A DNA stretch of 15,183 bases from an uncultured Spirochaetaceae bacterium (GTDB lineage Bacteria > Spirochaetota > Spirochaetia > Treponematales > Treponemataceae). Below the pieces are notes generated by a model, which did no database searches, was not told the origin of the DNA, and worked only from the letters and a program-made list of their open reading frames with translations. Where the stretch lies: positions 1 through 15,183 of the forward strand of contig CACXDK010000333.1 of the NCBI GenBank assembly GCA_902766345.1, in the 5' to 3' direction. Below, in pieces: positions 1 through 7,046 of the stretch; position 1 is the stretch's first letter, and the number at the start of each line of letters is the position of its first letter. The position numbers and the translations under genes were made by a program.

Positions 1-176
1 AATGCATTCTGATACATTCTTGCAGGTCCGCCACCTCCTGCTACCAATATCAATCTTGTTTCTGTGTTTGAAACCAAATAGTCTATTGCCATTGAACAAA
101 AATTACGAAGGAACTCAGTATCTGGCTTTTCTGGTGCAATAATTGAGCCTCCTACGCTCAATACTTTAGTTATCAT
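1..176 (-). CDS. pyrH: UMP kinase, archaeal/spirochaete type (amino acid kinase family), 3' part cut by window edge
   Basis: Only the first 58 codons are in the window; the gene runs off the left edge. It would phosphorylate UMP to UDP with ATP in the cytoplasm. The visible N-terminus shows the amino-acid-kinase phosphate-binding loop (VGGSI, about residues 8-12) and a second glycine-rich segment, VAGGGGPARMYQ (about 45-56). This resembles the archaeal/spirochaete UMP kinase subgroup, which is distinct from the GTP-regulated bacterial PyrH; the subgroup assignment is from memory of the family. The ATG at 176 is chosen because AAGGAGGA sits just upstream and overlaps the TAA stop of the TIG/transglutaminase-like gene, leaving a 10-base gap. 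It is the last visible gene of the cysS-sigma operon. Another amino acid kinase cannot be fully excluded from 58 residues. Confidence 0.75.
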   Translation of the reverse strand, partial: MITKVLSVGGSIIAPEKPDTEFLRNFCSMAIDYLVSNTETRLILVAGGGGPARMYQNA

Positions 177-186
177 AAAATCCTCC

Positions 187-1887
187 TTAGTAGATACCTA
201 TGATTGCAGGAGCATTCCATAGGGAACTGTAATTAGATTCCGTACCACGAGCTTCTTCCCATATTGATTGCAGGGCGTAAGACCGAGGTCGTTTTACTAT
301 TCTGCTTTTTATGAATGGTGATTTTATCTGATTCCATCCTCTGCAGAATGAAATGTGCTGATTATCTATATTTCCAAAATAATAATCTTTTTTGTCTATA
401 ATTTCTGTAAATGGTGAATATTCAAGACCAGCTCCGAGTGCTATATCTACAGGGAACCATCCGTATTTTTCAAAATACAATTCTGTCCACCAGTGGTTTT
501 TTGTTGTGTATTGTGTGTCTATTAACACTCCTCCAAGAGGAACAGCTGGAATTCCTGCTGCACGACACAATGCTGTAAATATGATTGCAAAACTATATGC
601 ATCGCCAGTTCCTGTAGAAATTAAATCTACAGGAGAGACTGTTGAATAGTCAGTTGTGCTATCAGATTTTGTATTGTCTATTATTGTATAATTTTTAATC
701 ATATAATTATATATGAGCTTTGCTTTTTCATAATTATTTTTTGTTTTGCCAATTATTGTATTTTTTAATTCTGTTACTTTTGGATTAAGCGATGGAACAC
801 CTTCGTCTTGTGAAAGGTATGATTTATACAGCATTTTTGTTTTGTCTGAATAATTTCCTACCTTGTTTGGAATTATATTTGAAGTAATTGTATATGTTTT
901 TACTATATGAGTCGCAGAATATGTTGTGTTCTGGTTTACTATCTTATCAAGAGAATCTTGAAATATGATGTTGAACATATCATCTTGAATTAAAGGTTCT
1001 GGAGAAATCGAGTTTGTCGTTACTTCTGATTGGAATGTGGATTCCTGTGGACGTGGCATGTATAGTGTTATTAGTGCATCAGTATGTTCTGTTTCTGGTT
1101 TTATGTTTACACTTGTTTGTAATACATAGGTACGAGGCCGTGAAAATGTTTTTTTTCCGACTGGAAAAGATATTTGTATTGGAAATGGTTCACTCTTTCC
1201 TCGTTCAGTTTCTACGTAAACTCTACCTGAAACAGCATTATCTGGTACTCTTAGTTTTATTTCGTCGTCACTCCAGTATTCATAGTCATAATTTGATGAA
1301 AGAGCTGTAATGAAGTCATCTTCAGAAGCGGTTTCTTGATTTTCAGAAAAATAAACTTTTGAATTGCCTCTTGAGGTATTAAAATTCATTCCTGAAATAG
1401 TTATTGTTTGTCCTATTATAGCAGTTTCTGCATTGTTTTCAGTTGTTATAGATTGAATTATAGGAATTGTTGCTTTAGGATCTTGTCTGACTGTTGTAGG
1501 AATGCTGGATTTGTTTGCAAAAAAAGCAGGGGTTGAAACACCAGCTTGTGTTATGACTGTAACAAGCCCGTCCTGCACATTCGAAGGTAATTTTATTTTT
1601 ATTTCTGTATCATTCCAACTAATATATTTGCTATTTGTTATTCTGGAATTTGCAATACTGACGTAGGAGTTTTCTTTTAACTCTCCAAAATTACTGCCCG
1701 TTATAATAAGAATATCCTCCGGTGATGCAATCGGAGGATTTATTGATGTAATAATTGGTTTTTTCGAGCTTTCTTTACCTAAAAATAAAGAAAGCCCTAC
1801 GGCTATCGCCACACAGGATAAAAAAGAGACAAAACGAATCAACGGTTTTGTTTTTAATAATCGCTTGTATGACGAAAAAGAACTCAC
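187..1887 (-). CDS. Membrane-anchored TIG-domain protein with a transglutaminase-like domain lacking the catalytic Cys
   Basis: 566 residues. A hydrophobic segment at about 16-36 anchors or exports the protein; no convincing lipobox was seen. Two IPT/TIG immunoglobulin-like domains follow (about 43-125 and 142-240), then a linker and a transglutaminase-like fold at about 385-490. The core is recognisable: FTALCRAAGIPA after the helix, His465 in NHWWTEL and Asp481 in WFPVDIA match the catalytic His and Asp. The nucleophile position in GDAYSFA is Ala430 instead of Cys, so peptidase or transglutaminase activity is doubtful; nearby Cys441 is not at the right place. The motif RPR[ST]Y[AV]LQ occurs twice, at 250-257 and 533-540. 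The start is GTG at 1887, overlapping the anti-sigma stop as GTGA, so translation is probably coupled. The location suggests an envelope partner or target of the adjacent sigma/anti-sigma pair; this is inference. The true substrate or ligand is unknown. Confidence 0.8.
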   Translation of the reverse strand: MSSFSSYKRLLKTKPLIRFVSFLSCVAIAVGLSLFLGKESSKKPIITSINPPIASPEDILIITGSNFGELKENSYVSIANSRITNSKYISWNDTEIKIKLPSNVQDGLVTVITQAGVSTPAFFANKSSIPTTVRQDPKATIPIIQSITTENNAETAIIGQTITISGMNFNTSRGNSKVYFSENQETASEDDFITALSSNYDYEYWSDDEIKLRVPDNAVSGRVYVETERGKSEPFPIQISFPVGKKTFSRPRTYVLQTSVNIKPETEHTDALITLYMPRPQESTFQSEVTTNSISPEPLIQDDMFNIIFQDSLDKIVNQNTTYSATHIVKTYTITSNIIPNKVGNYSDKTKMLYKSYLSQDEGVPSLNPKVTELKNTIIGKTKNNYEKAKLIYNYMIKNYTIIDNTKSDSTTDYSTVSPVDLISTGTGDAYSFAIIFTALCRAAGIPAVPLGGVLIDTQYTTKNHWWTELYFEKYGWFPVDIALGAGLEYSPFTEIIDKKDYYFGNIDNQHISFCRGWNQIKSPFIKSRIVKRPRSYALQSIWEEARGTESNYSSLWNAPAIIGIY

Positions 1888-2597
1888 TTTTCAGTGCCTA
1901 TCTCGAAAGAAAGTATCGGTGATGAAAAATGAATAAAGAAACCTTTCTGATTTTCCTGTTTCTGCTGTGTAGAGTCATTAATAGGACTGAAAACATCGTA
2001 GCTTGTCAATGATACTCTGCTGTCTTCTGTATTGTATGATGTTGGATTTACAAAAGCTGTTCCAAATGGCATTACTGCAGCTGCAACGGAATTGTGTGCC
2101 TGAAGTTCTGCTGTATTTGGCTTTTCATCACCCAAGAAAGATACAAGGTTTGTAAGGTTTTCATCTGTAATTACGCTTGCTGTAGGAAGGTTGTAAGATG
2201 ACATTCTTGCAACTGGTGTAAACTCCTGAACAGGTGTTTTTACTCCAGCCTGACGTAATGGGAGAATAACTGCAATAACAGCAGCGGCTGCTGCACCGAT
2301 GAACATATCTTTTACTATGCCCTTTGAAACTTTTCCGAGTTCCAGTGTTCTGTGGGTAACTTTCTTGTATGAAAGTCTTGCCTGCAAACGATTGAAACTG
2401 TTATTCTTGTCATTTTCACTGAATGAGAGTCTGTTGCTGTCTGCTGCAAAAAGAGAATTTAATCCTCTGAGTTTTGAAAGCTGTGCCTGACACTTTGGGC
2501 AATTCTTTACATGAGCTTCATACTCTTCCATATATTCTAATGGAAGCTCATTGTCGAGGTAAATTGAGTGAACGTCTTTGTTAGGACAGGTAAACAT
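1884..2597 (-). CDS. Putative anti-sigma factor with N-terminal zinc-finger (ZAS/zf-HC2-like) and one membrane segment
   Basis: 237 residues. The N-terminus carries the anti-sigma zinc-binding pattern His29-x3-Cys33-x2-Cys36 (HVKNCPKC), with Cys4 or His10 as a possible fourth ligand. A single Ala/Ile/Val-rich hydrophobic stretch at about 98-113 would cross the membrane and put the C-terminal 120 residues outside the cytoplasm; that part matches nothing I recognise. The predicted role is to hold the neighbouring ECF sigma factor inactive at the membrane until an envelope signal releases it. Supporting context: it overlaps the sigma gene by 17 bases and the TIG/transglutaminase-like gene by 4, the usual sigma/anti-sigma order. 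The ATG at 2597 has GGAGAA about 6 bases upstream. The cognate partner is inferred from position and the zinc motif, not from a matched family. Confidence 0.75.
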   Translation of the reverse strand: MFTCPNKDVHSIYLDNELPLEYMEEYEAHVKNCPKCQAQLSKLRGLNSLFAADSNRLSFSENDKNNSFNRLQARLSYKKVTHRTLELGKVSKGIVKDMFIGAAAAAVIAVILPLRQAGVKTPVQEFTPVARMSSYNLPTASVITDENLTNLVSFLGDEKPNTAELQAHNSVAAAVMPFGTAFVNPTSYNTEDSRVSLTSYDVFSPINDSTQQKQENQKGFFIHFSSPILSFEIGTEK

Positions 2598-3141
2598 CGT
2601 CTTCTCCTATTAACTTTAATAATTGTTCTCGCGCACGGAATACACGAACTTTTACATTTCCTTCGGTGATTCCTAGCACTTTACCTATTTCCTTGTAATT
2701 CATTTCTCCGTATTCTCTCAGAACCAGTACTTCTTTGAGCTTTGGAGGTAGCTTATCAAGTGCTTCTTTAGCTTTTTCGACAGTCTCAGCTTTTAAAAGG
2801 TCTGTTTCTCCACTTTCCATGTGCTGTCGGCCTTCATATAACGCCTGGTGATAAGCTTTTGCTTCTCTTGTCTTACGTTTAGCATAATTCAAAGAAGCAT
2901 TTTTTACAACGCGTATCAGCCAATATTTAGCATCATCAAGTGACGGAAAAACCAAACCTTTTTCATTGGCCTTTATGAAGGAATCATGTACTAAATCTTC
3001 GGCAGCTTCTTCGTCATTCACTATACGAAATGAAACCTTGAAGAGTAATTCCATTGTCGCGTCATAAATTTTTCTAAAGTCCTGTGGATCCGAGCAATTT
3101 ATTTGGTTCGGATTCTCAGTCTCTTTACTTATAGAAAACAC
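2581..3141 (-). CDS. ECF-type RNA polymerase sigma factor (sigma-70 family, RpoE/sigma-24-like)
   Basis: 186 residues from the GTG at 3141, or 209 from an upstream ATG at 3210. In the 209-residue numbering, sigma region 2 lies at about 45-115 (FRIVNDEEAAEDLVHDSFIKA and KYWLIRVVKNASLNYAKRK, the -10-binding and core-binding helices). Region 4, the -35-binding helix-turn-helix, is at about 150-200 (LPPKLKEVLVLREYGEMNY, then ITEGNVKVRVFRARE). There is no region 1 or 3, which is the ECF architecture. I favour the GTG because AGAGGG lies 4 bases before it, the longer form overlaps cysS by 26 bases without a Shine-Dalgarno, and its extra residues are coded by an A/T-run inverted repeat. It is followed directly by the zinc-finger anti-sigma gene and should redirect polymerase to envelope-related promoters; the regulon is unknown. 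Confidence 0.88.
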   Translation of the reverse strand: MFSISKETENPNQINCSDPQDFRKIYDATMELLFKVSFRIVNDEEAAEDLVHDSFIKANEKGLVFPSLDDAKYWLIRVVKNASLNYAKRKTREAKAYHQALYEGRQHMESGETDLLKAETVEKAKEALDKLPPKLKEVLVLREYGEMNYKEIGKVLGITEGNVKVRVFRAREQLLKLIGEDDVYLS

Positions 3142-3159
3142 AGTACCCTCTTTATGGTT

Positions 3160-3184
3160 ACACAAAAAAAATATTTTTTTGTGT
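3160..3184. repeat. Perfect AT-rich inverted repeat (11-bp arms, 3-base centre) just after the cysS stop
   Basis: ACACAAAAAAA (3160-3170) and its exact complement TTTTTTTGTGT (3174-3184) flank ATA. The repeat begins at the base next to the TAG stop of cysS and lies between cysS and the likely GTG start of the sigma gene. In RNA it would give an A-U hairpin able to act as a weak, possibly bidirectional terminator or an attenuator that lowers sigma expression relative to cysS. No GC-rich stem is present, so strength is doubtful. Confidence 0.5.
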
Positions 3185-4714
3185 CTAATTTCTTTTCCAG
3201 ATAACTCCATTAGGCGTATCTGTCAAAATAATGCCTCTTGCAGCTAAAATGTTTCGTATTTCATCACTGCGGGCAAAATTTTTAGCTTTTTTAGCTTCTG
3301 TTCGCTCTGCTACCAGCGCATTTATTTCTTCTGCTTCTGGATCATCTTGAACAGAAACAGTTTCTGTTGGAGTAGAAAGCAGTTTTTCTGCACTGTCTGA
3401 AAGTTTCAATCCTATGACACTGTCCATTCTTCTTACCAACTCAAGAGCTTCTTCTGTTGAAAGATCAGGATCTTTTACAGTTTTCTGAATCAGGCTAAGA
3501 GCGACTGGTGTTGAAAGATCATTCTCCAGAGCTTTCTGGAAATCTTCAATAAATGCACGTGCTTTTTCTGACAGGCCTGAAACATTTGCGGCTTCACCTT
3601 TTTTATAGGTTTTGTCCGCCATAAGTGCTTTTGCACCTCCTGCTGATTGAGCAAGTTTTGCAATGCGCTGTACTAATGCCTGTCGTGCATTTTTTGCACC
3701 ATCCATTGCTTCCCAGCTGAAATAAATCTGCTTGCGGTAATGGGCTCCTAACAGGAAGAAACGATAGTCCAAAGGATCGTATCCTTTATCTATTAATGAC
3801 TGAAGTCTTAAAAAGTTACCGGAAGATTTTGACATTTTTGAACCTTCTCCGGCTTCTGCGGATTTTTTATCTTTTGCAATGACCAGAAATTCGTTGTGTA
3901 ACCAGTAATTAACCCACTTTGTTCCTGTTGCACCTTCGCTCTGTGCAATTTCATTTGTGTGATGGATAGGAATGTGGTCAATTCCTCCTGTATGAATATC
4001 TATGTGTTCTCCAAGATATTTCATACTCATTGCAGAACATTCAATGTGCCATCCAGGATATCCTCGTCCCCAAGGGCTGTCCCATGTAAGTGCCTGATCT
4101 TCAAATTTACTCTTTGTAAACCAAAGTACAAAGTCGTAAGGATTGCGTTTGTTTTCATCAATGACTACGACGTCTCTTTTTCCTGCTCCTGTTTTTAATT
4201 CATCAAGATTGAGGTTTGCAAGTTTTCCGTAATCTTTATATGTACTTACATCAAAATATAGATTACCACCAGCCATGTATGTATGACCGTTTGCTTCTAT
4301 TCTCTTTATAAGGTCAATCATGTCTTGTACATGTTCTGTTGCTTTGCATACTACGTCTGGGCGAATGATGTTTAGTCTGTCAATGTCTGTAAAAAATGCA
4401 TCTGTATAAAATTTTGCTACTTCAAGAACTGATTCATGGCGTTCCTTTGCAGTTTTAAGCATTTTATCTTCGCCTGCATCGGCATCACCAGTAAGGTGTC
4501 CTATGTCTGTAATGTTCATTACATGTTTTTTGTCATATCCCAGGAATGTAAGGGTTCTGTCAAGAATGTCAAGGAATACGTATGCCCTGAGGTTTCCTAT
4601 ATGTGCATAGTTGTATACTGTTGGCCCGCATCCGTAAAAACCTGCATATCCTGGTGTTATTGGTTCAAAATCCTGCATTGTGCGGCCCATTGTATTAAAT
4701 AAACGTAATCCCAT
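3185..4714 (-). CDS. cysS: Cysteinyl-tRNA synthetase
   Basis: 509 residues. A cytoplasmic class I synthetase that charges tRNA-Cys with cysteine using ATP. The Rossmann-fold signatures are present: HIGN at 38-41 (HIGH motif) and KMSKS at 293-297. Zinc-site residues expected of CysRS are visible: Cys29 in YGCGPTVY, Cys226 in WHIECSAMS, and His/Glu in the segment PIHHTNEIAQSE (249-260). The C-terminal anticodon-binding helical part is complete. The start is ATG at 4714, preceded by GGAGG 4 bases away; the reading frame stays open to 4867, but that extension overlaps the divergent murB and carries no family sequence. It heads the operon that continues into the sigma, anti-sigma, TIG and UMP kinase genes. 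A short insert (about 281-292, KDKKSAEAGEG) before KMSKS is rich in charged and small residues. Confidence 0.97.
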   Translation of the reverse strand: MGLRLFNTMGRTMQDFEPITPGYAGFYGCGPTVYNYAHIGNLRAYVFLDILDRTLTFLGYDKKHVMNITDIGHLTGDADAGEDKMLKTAKERHESVLEVAKFYTDAFFTDIDRLNIIRPDVVCKATEHVQDMIDLIKRIEANGHTYMAGGNLYFDVSTYKDYGKLANLNLDELKTGAGKRDVVVIDENKRNPYDFVLWFTKSKFEDQALTWDSPWGRGYPGWHIECSAMSMKYLGEHIDIHTGGIDHIPIHHTNEIAQSEGATGTKWVNYWLHNEFLVIAKDKKSAEAGEGSKMSKSSGNFLRLQSLIDKGYDPLDYRFFLLGAHYRKQIYFSWEAMDGAKNARQALVQRIAKLAQSAGGAKALMADKTYKKGEAANVSGLSEKARAFIEDFQKALENDLSTPVALSLIQKTVKDPDLSTEEALELVRRMDSVIGLKLSDSAEKLLSTPTETVSVQDDPEAEEINALVAERTEAKKAKNFARSDEIRNILAARGIILTDTPNGVIWKRN

Positions 4715-4724
4715 AAAACCTCCA

Positions 4725-4747
4725 GCCGCAGTTTGAATTGTTGCGGC
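4725..4747 (-). promoter_or_regulatory. Small stem-loop abutting the cysS ribosome binding site
   Basis: On the cysS mRNA strand GCCGCA (4747-4742) and TGCGGC (4730-4725) are exact complements with an 11-base loop, and the right arm is followed immediately by TGGAGG, the cysS Shine-Dalgarno. A 6-bp GC-rich stem here could modulate ribosome access. It is too small for a T-box, and no specifier or antiterminator elements were seen. The same bases overlap the -35 hexamer of the divergent murB promoter. Confidence 0.3.
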
Positions 4748-4769
4748 AGTCCTGTTCTTTCTATATAAT
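4741..4769 (+). promoter_or_regulatory. Predicted sigma-70-type promoter of murB, leaderless arrangement
   Basis: TTGCGG at 4741-4746, a 17-base spacer and a perfect TATAAT at 4764-4769. The murB ATG starts 8 bases after the -10, at the expected transcription start, and there is no Shine-Dalgarno. This predicts a leaderless or nearly leaderless mRNA. Confidence 0.65.
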
Positions 4770-4793
4770 AAAAAATTATGAATAGCATACGAA
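4765..4793 (-). promoter_or_regulatory. Candidate cysS operon promoter
   Basis: On the minus strand TTCGTA (4793-4788), a 17-base spacer and TATTAT (4770-4765). It would give a leader of roughly 45 bases containing the small stem-loop and GGAGG. Its -10 overlaps the murB -10 on the other strand, so the two divergent promoters would compete. The -35 matches only 3 of 6 consensus bases. Confidence 0.35.
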
Positions 4794-5788
4794 AAATAGG
4801 CGAAAATATCAAGAACTCGACATTTTTTAAAGGATTGATTAGCTATGATGAGCCTATGGAACGGCATACGACTATGAAAGTGGGTGGAAAGGCTAAGGCT
4901 TATATTGTTCCGGAAGATGCCATTTCTGCTGCTGTTGTTGTACAGGAATGTAAGAAAAATGATGTGCGGCTTGTCGTTTTAGGTGGTGGAAGTAATGTTA
5001 TTGTCGCGGATGAAGGTATAGACGGTATTGTCTTGTCTACAGAAGGCATAAAAGATATTTCTTTTTGTTCTGAACATAGGGAAATTCAGCTTGATGATGC
5101 ACCATGGAAAACTGGAACTCTTGTAAAGGTGTCCTGTGGTGCAGGGGCATCCATGAATGATATTGTTGACTTTTGTGCTTCAAATGCGTTATGGGGAATG
5201 TCTTGTTTTGCAGGATTGCCAGGAACGGCTGGCGGAGCTGCTTATATGAATGCCCGTTGTTATGAAAAAGAAGCCAGTGATGTTGTTTCTGAAGTTTCTT
5301 ATATCAATTTAGACAAATTTAATGTAAATGCAAAACTTAACGTTGCGGAATTTGTTGAAATGTACCATAATAGTAAAATAGACTGGAGTTATAAATCTTC
5401 TCCTCTTGCAGTTGGTCATAATCTGATTGTGGGGGTTAGTTTCTTATGTGTGGCTGTAGAGGATGATAAAGCTCCGGAGCTGATTTTTGAGCAGAATAGA
5501 AAATATATTGAAGATCGTACTGCAAAGGGGCATTTTAAAGCTCCGAGCGCAGGAAGTGTATTTAAAAACAATCGGGCTTTTGGAAAACCTAGCGGAATGC
5601 TGGTTGATGAAGCTGGATTAAAAGGATTTACCATTGGAGGAGCTCAAATTACTCCTTGGCATGGTAATTTTATTATAAATACAGGTAATGCAACAGCTTC
5701 TGATATAAGGAAACTTGTTGAAACTGCTAGAAATCGGGTTAAGGAGATGACGGGTTTTGTTTTGGAACCTGAAATTATTTTTATATAA
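4778..5788 (+). CDS. murB: UDP-N-acetylenolpyruvoylglucosamine reductase
   Basis: 336 residues. This FAD-dependent cytoplasmic enzyme reduces UDP-GlcNAc-enolpyruvate to UDP-MurNAc with NADPH, the second committed step of peptidoglycan precursor synthesis. FAD-binding signatures are clear: HTTMKVGG (30-37), LGGGSNVIV (68-76) and GLPGTAGGAAYMNAR (146-160), whose Arg160 corresponds to the catalytic Arg. In APSAGSVFKN, Ser260 is the proton-donor serine position, and the C-terminus LEPEIIFI supplies the conserved Glu. SYKSSP near 204-209 resembles the YRxS element of type I MurB. The ATG at 4778 is preferred over Met27 because residues 1-26 are needed for the usual N-terminus and a good promoter lies just upstream. 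It is divergent from cysS, 63 bases away, and is followed after 46 bases by the cNMP-binding gene. Residues 160-200 are divergent from typical MurB. Confidence 0.95.
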   Translation: MNSIRKIGENIKNSTFFKGLISYDEPMERHTTMKVGGKAKAYIVPEDAISAAVVVQECKKNDVRLVVLGGGSNVIVADEGIDGIVLSTEGIKDISFCSEHREIQLDDAPWKTGTLVKVSCGAGASMNDIVDFCASNALWGMSCFAGLPGTAGGAAYMNARCYEKEASDVVSEVSYINLDKFNVNAKLNVAEFVEMYHNSKIDWSYKSSPLAVGHNLIVGVSFLCVAVEDDKAPELIFEQNRKYIEDRTAKGHFKAPSAGSVFKNNRAFGKPSGMLVDEAGLKGFTIGGAQITPWHGNFIINTGNATASDIRKLVETARNRVKEMTGFVLEPEIIFI

Positions 5789-5789
5789 T
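5762..5789 (+). promoter_or_regulatory. Weak candidate promoter for the cNMP-binding gene at the murB 3' end
   Basis: TTGGAA (5762-5767), a 16-base spacer and TATAAT (5784-5789), spanning the murB stop codon. It would give a leader of about 40 bases carrying GGAG at 5821-5824. Chance occurrence in AT-rich DNA is a real possibility; the gene may simply be cotranscribed with murB. Confidence 0.3.
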
Positions 5790-5834
5790 GATACACGGGG
5801 TTTATACCGAAAATAACAATGGAGTGCTATATAG

Positions 5835-7040
5835 ATGTTACAGTTGTCTTTTGTAAGTTTTAAGGCGAATTCTTATGTTTTTGTAGAAGGAACGCCTTCT
5901 AATGATAGGTTTTTTATAATCCAGACCGGAAAGGTTAGTTGTTACCATGAAACACCTATTCCTGGAAGTTCTCTAAAGATTCTTGGTCCAGGAGACTTCC
6001 TTGGTGTTATTCCTTGTATGTCTGGTCACAGCCATACTGAAACTGTAATTGCGTCTTCTGATGTTACCGCTATTGTTGTCCGAAGGGATCAGTATCAGGA
6101 ACTTATTGTTCATAATACGCCGATTGCTTTAAAAATTATTCGTTATTTTGCACGTGAAATGAGATTTATGAATGATATACGTGCCAAAATGACAGTTAAA
6201 AAGACCTCTGGGTCAGATTCTCCAGAAGAACTGTTTAATATTGCTCAGTTCTATGAAGAAAAGGGATTTGATGCTGTTGCCGAGTATGGATACTATCAGT
6301 ATTTAAAAGTTTCTCCTGAAGGAGATCATGCGGATATTGCAAAACGTCGTTTTGCAAGCTTGCGTAAACATACTAATGTAAAATACTTGGAAGCTCCTCC
6401 TGAAAATGTTCGTTTGTATCAAAAAGATAATATGATTTTTTCTGAATGTCAGTCAGGCTCGGATATGTATATTATTCAGGAAGGTTCTGTTCGTATTACC
6501 CGTGTTATTGAAGATGATGAAGTAACTTATGCCCTTCTTCGTAAAGGTGATATGTTTGGAGAAATGGCTCTTCTTGATAATAAGCCGCGTTCTGCAAGTG
6601 CTATTACTCATGAAGACAGTAAAGTTCTTGTTATTAATGCCTCTAACTTTGAGCAGATGGTAACTTCTCAGCCTAGTTTTATTGCTCGCCTTACACAGAT
6701 GCTTGCTGATCGTGTTTGGTCTATGTATCGTCAGCTTGTTAATGGTCTTCTTACAGATCAGAGAGAGCGTATGGTTGATATGCTTGCTCTTCAGATTGAA
6801 ATTATGAAAGTTCCTGGTGGTAAGGGCGTTCCTTATCAGACAGATTTTACCCCTCAGGATATTGTTAATATGAGTGGTATTCCAAGTGCACAGCAGAATA
6901 TTGCATTGAATCAGCTGTATTCTGACCAGAATGTAAAGGTTAGAAACGGTAAGATTAATATTCCTGATGTTGATGAACTCATAAAACAGGCAGCATTCTA
7001 CCGTAATCAGCAGAATCGTCGTCTTAAGTCTCAGTCATAA
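5835..7040 (+). CDS. Protein with two cyclic-nucleotide-binding domains and a C-terminal helical/winged-helix-like region
   Basis: 401 residues. Two Crp-type nucleotide-binding beta-barrels flank a helical linker: domain 1 at about 1-118, a TPR-like linker at 128-180 (SPEELFNIAQFYEEKGFDA), and domain 2 at about 185-305. Domain 2 has a good phosphate-binding cassette, FGEMALLDNKPRSASA (241-256), with the ligand-contacting Glu243 and Arg252. In domain 1 the equivalent stretch (FLGVIPCMSGHSHTETV, 55-71) lacks both, so it probably does not bind a nucleotide canonically. Residues 335-385 could be a degenerate winged helix (DFTPQDIVNMSGIP), but DNA binding is not established. The likely role is a cytoplasmic sensor of cAMP or a related nucleotide. 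The ATG at 5835 has GGAG 10 bases upstream. It lies between murB and a secreted-protein gene, and as I recall T. pallidum has a similar gene next to murB. Confidence 0.87.
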   Translation: MLQLSFVSFKANSYVFVEGTPSNDRFFIIQTGKVSCYHETPIPGSSLKILGPGDFLGVIPCMSGHSHTETVIASSDVTAIVVRRDQYQELIVHNTPIALKIIRYFAREMRFMNDIRAKMTVKKTSGSDSPEELFNIAQFYEEKGFDAVAEYGYYQYLKVSPEGDHADIAKRRFASLRKHTNVKYLEAPPENVRLYQKDNMIFSECQSGSDMYIIQEGSVRITRVIEDDEVTYALLRKGDMFGEMALLDNKPRSASAITHEDSKVLVINASNFEQMVTSQPSFIARLTQMLADRVWSMYRQLVNGLLTDQRERMVDMLALQIEIMKVPGGKGVPYQTDFTPQDIVNMSGIPSAQQNIALNQLYSDQNVKVRNGKINIPDVDELIKQAAFYRNQQNRRLKSQS

Positions 7041-7046
7041 GGTTTT

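Noticed and set aside
392..1310. Plus-strand open frames opposite the TIG/transglutaminase-like gene, and similar antisense frames in other genes
   Set aside because: They lie antisense to well-supported genes, lack ribosome-binding sites and show no recognisable domains; they are by-products of the coding frame on the other strand.
1800..1887. Lipoprotein lipobox in the TIG/transglutaminase-like protein (FLSC)
   Set aside because: Phe at -3 and a hydrophobic stretch continuing past the Cys fit a membrane anchor better than a lipidation site.
4715..4780. T-box riboswitch for cysS
   Set aside because: The available leader is only tens of bases long and shows no T-box sequence or specifier structure; only a 6-bp stem is visible.
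4715..4867. N-terminal extension of cysS (51 extra residues from ATG 4867)
   Set aside because: It overlaps the divergent murB coding sequence and its promoter, has no CysRS-like sequence, and the ATG at 4714 has GGAGG.
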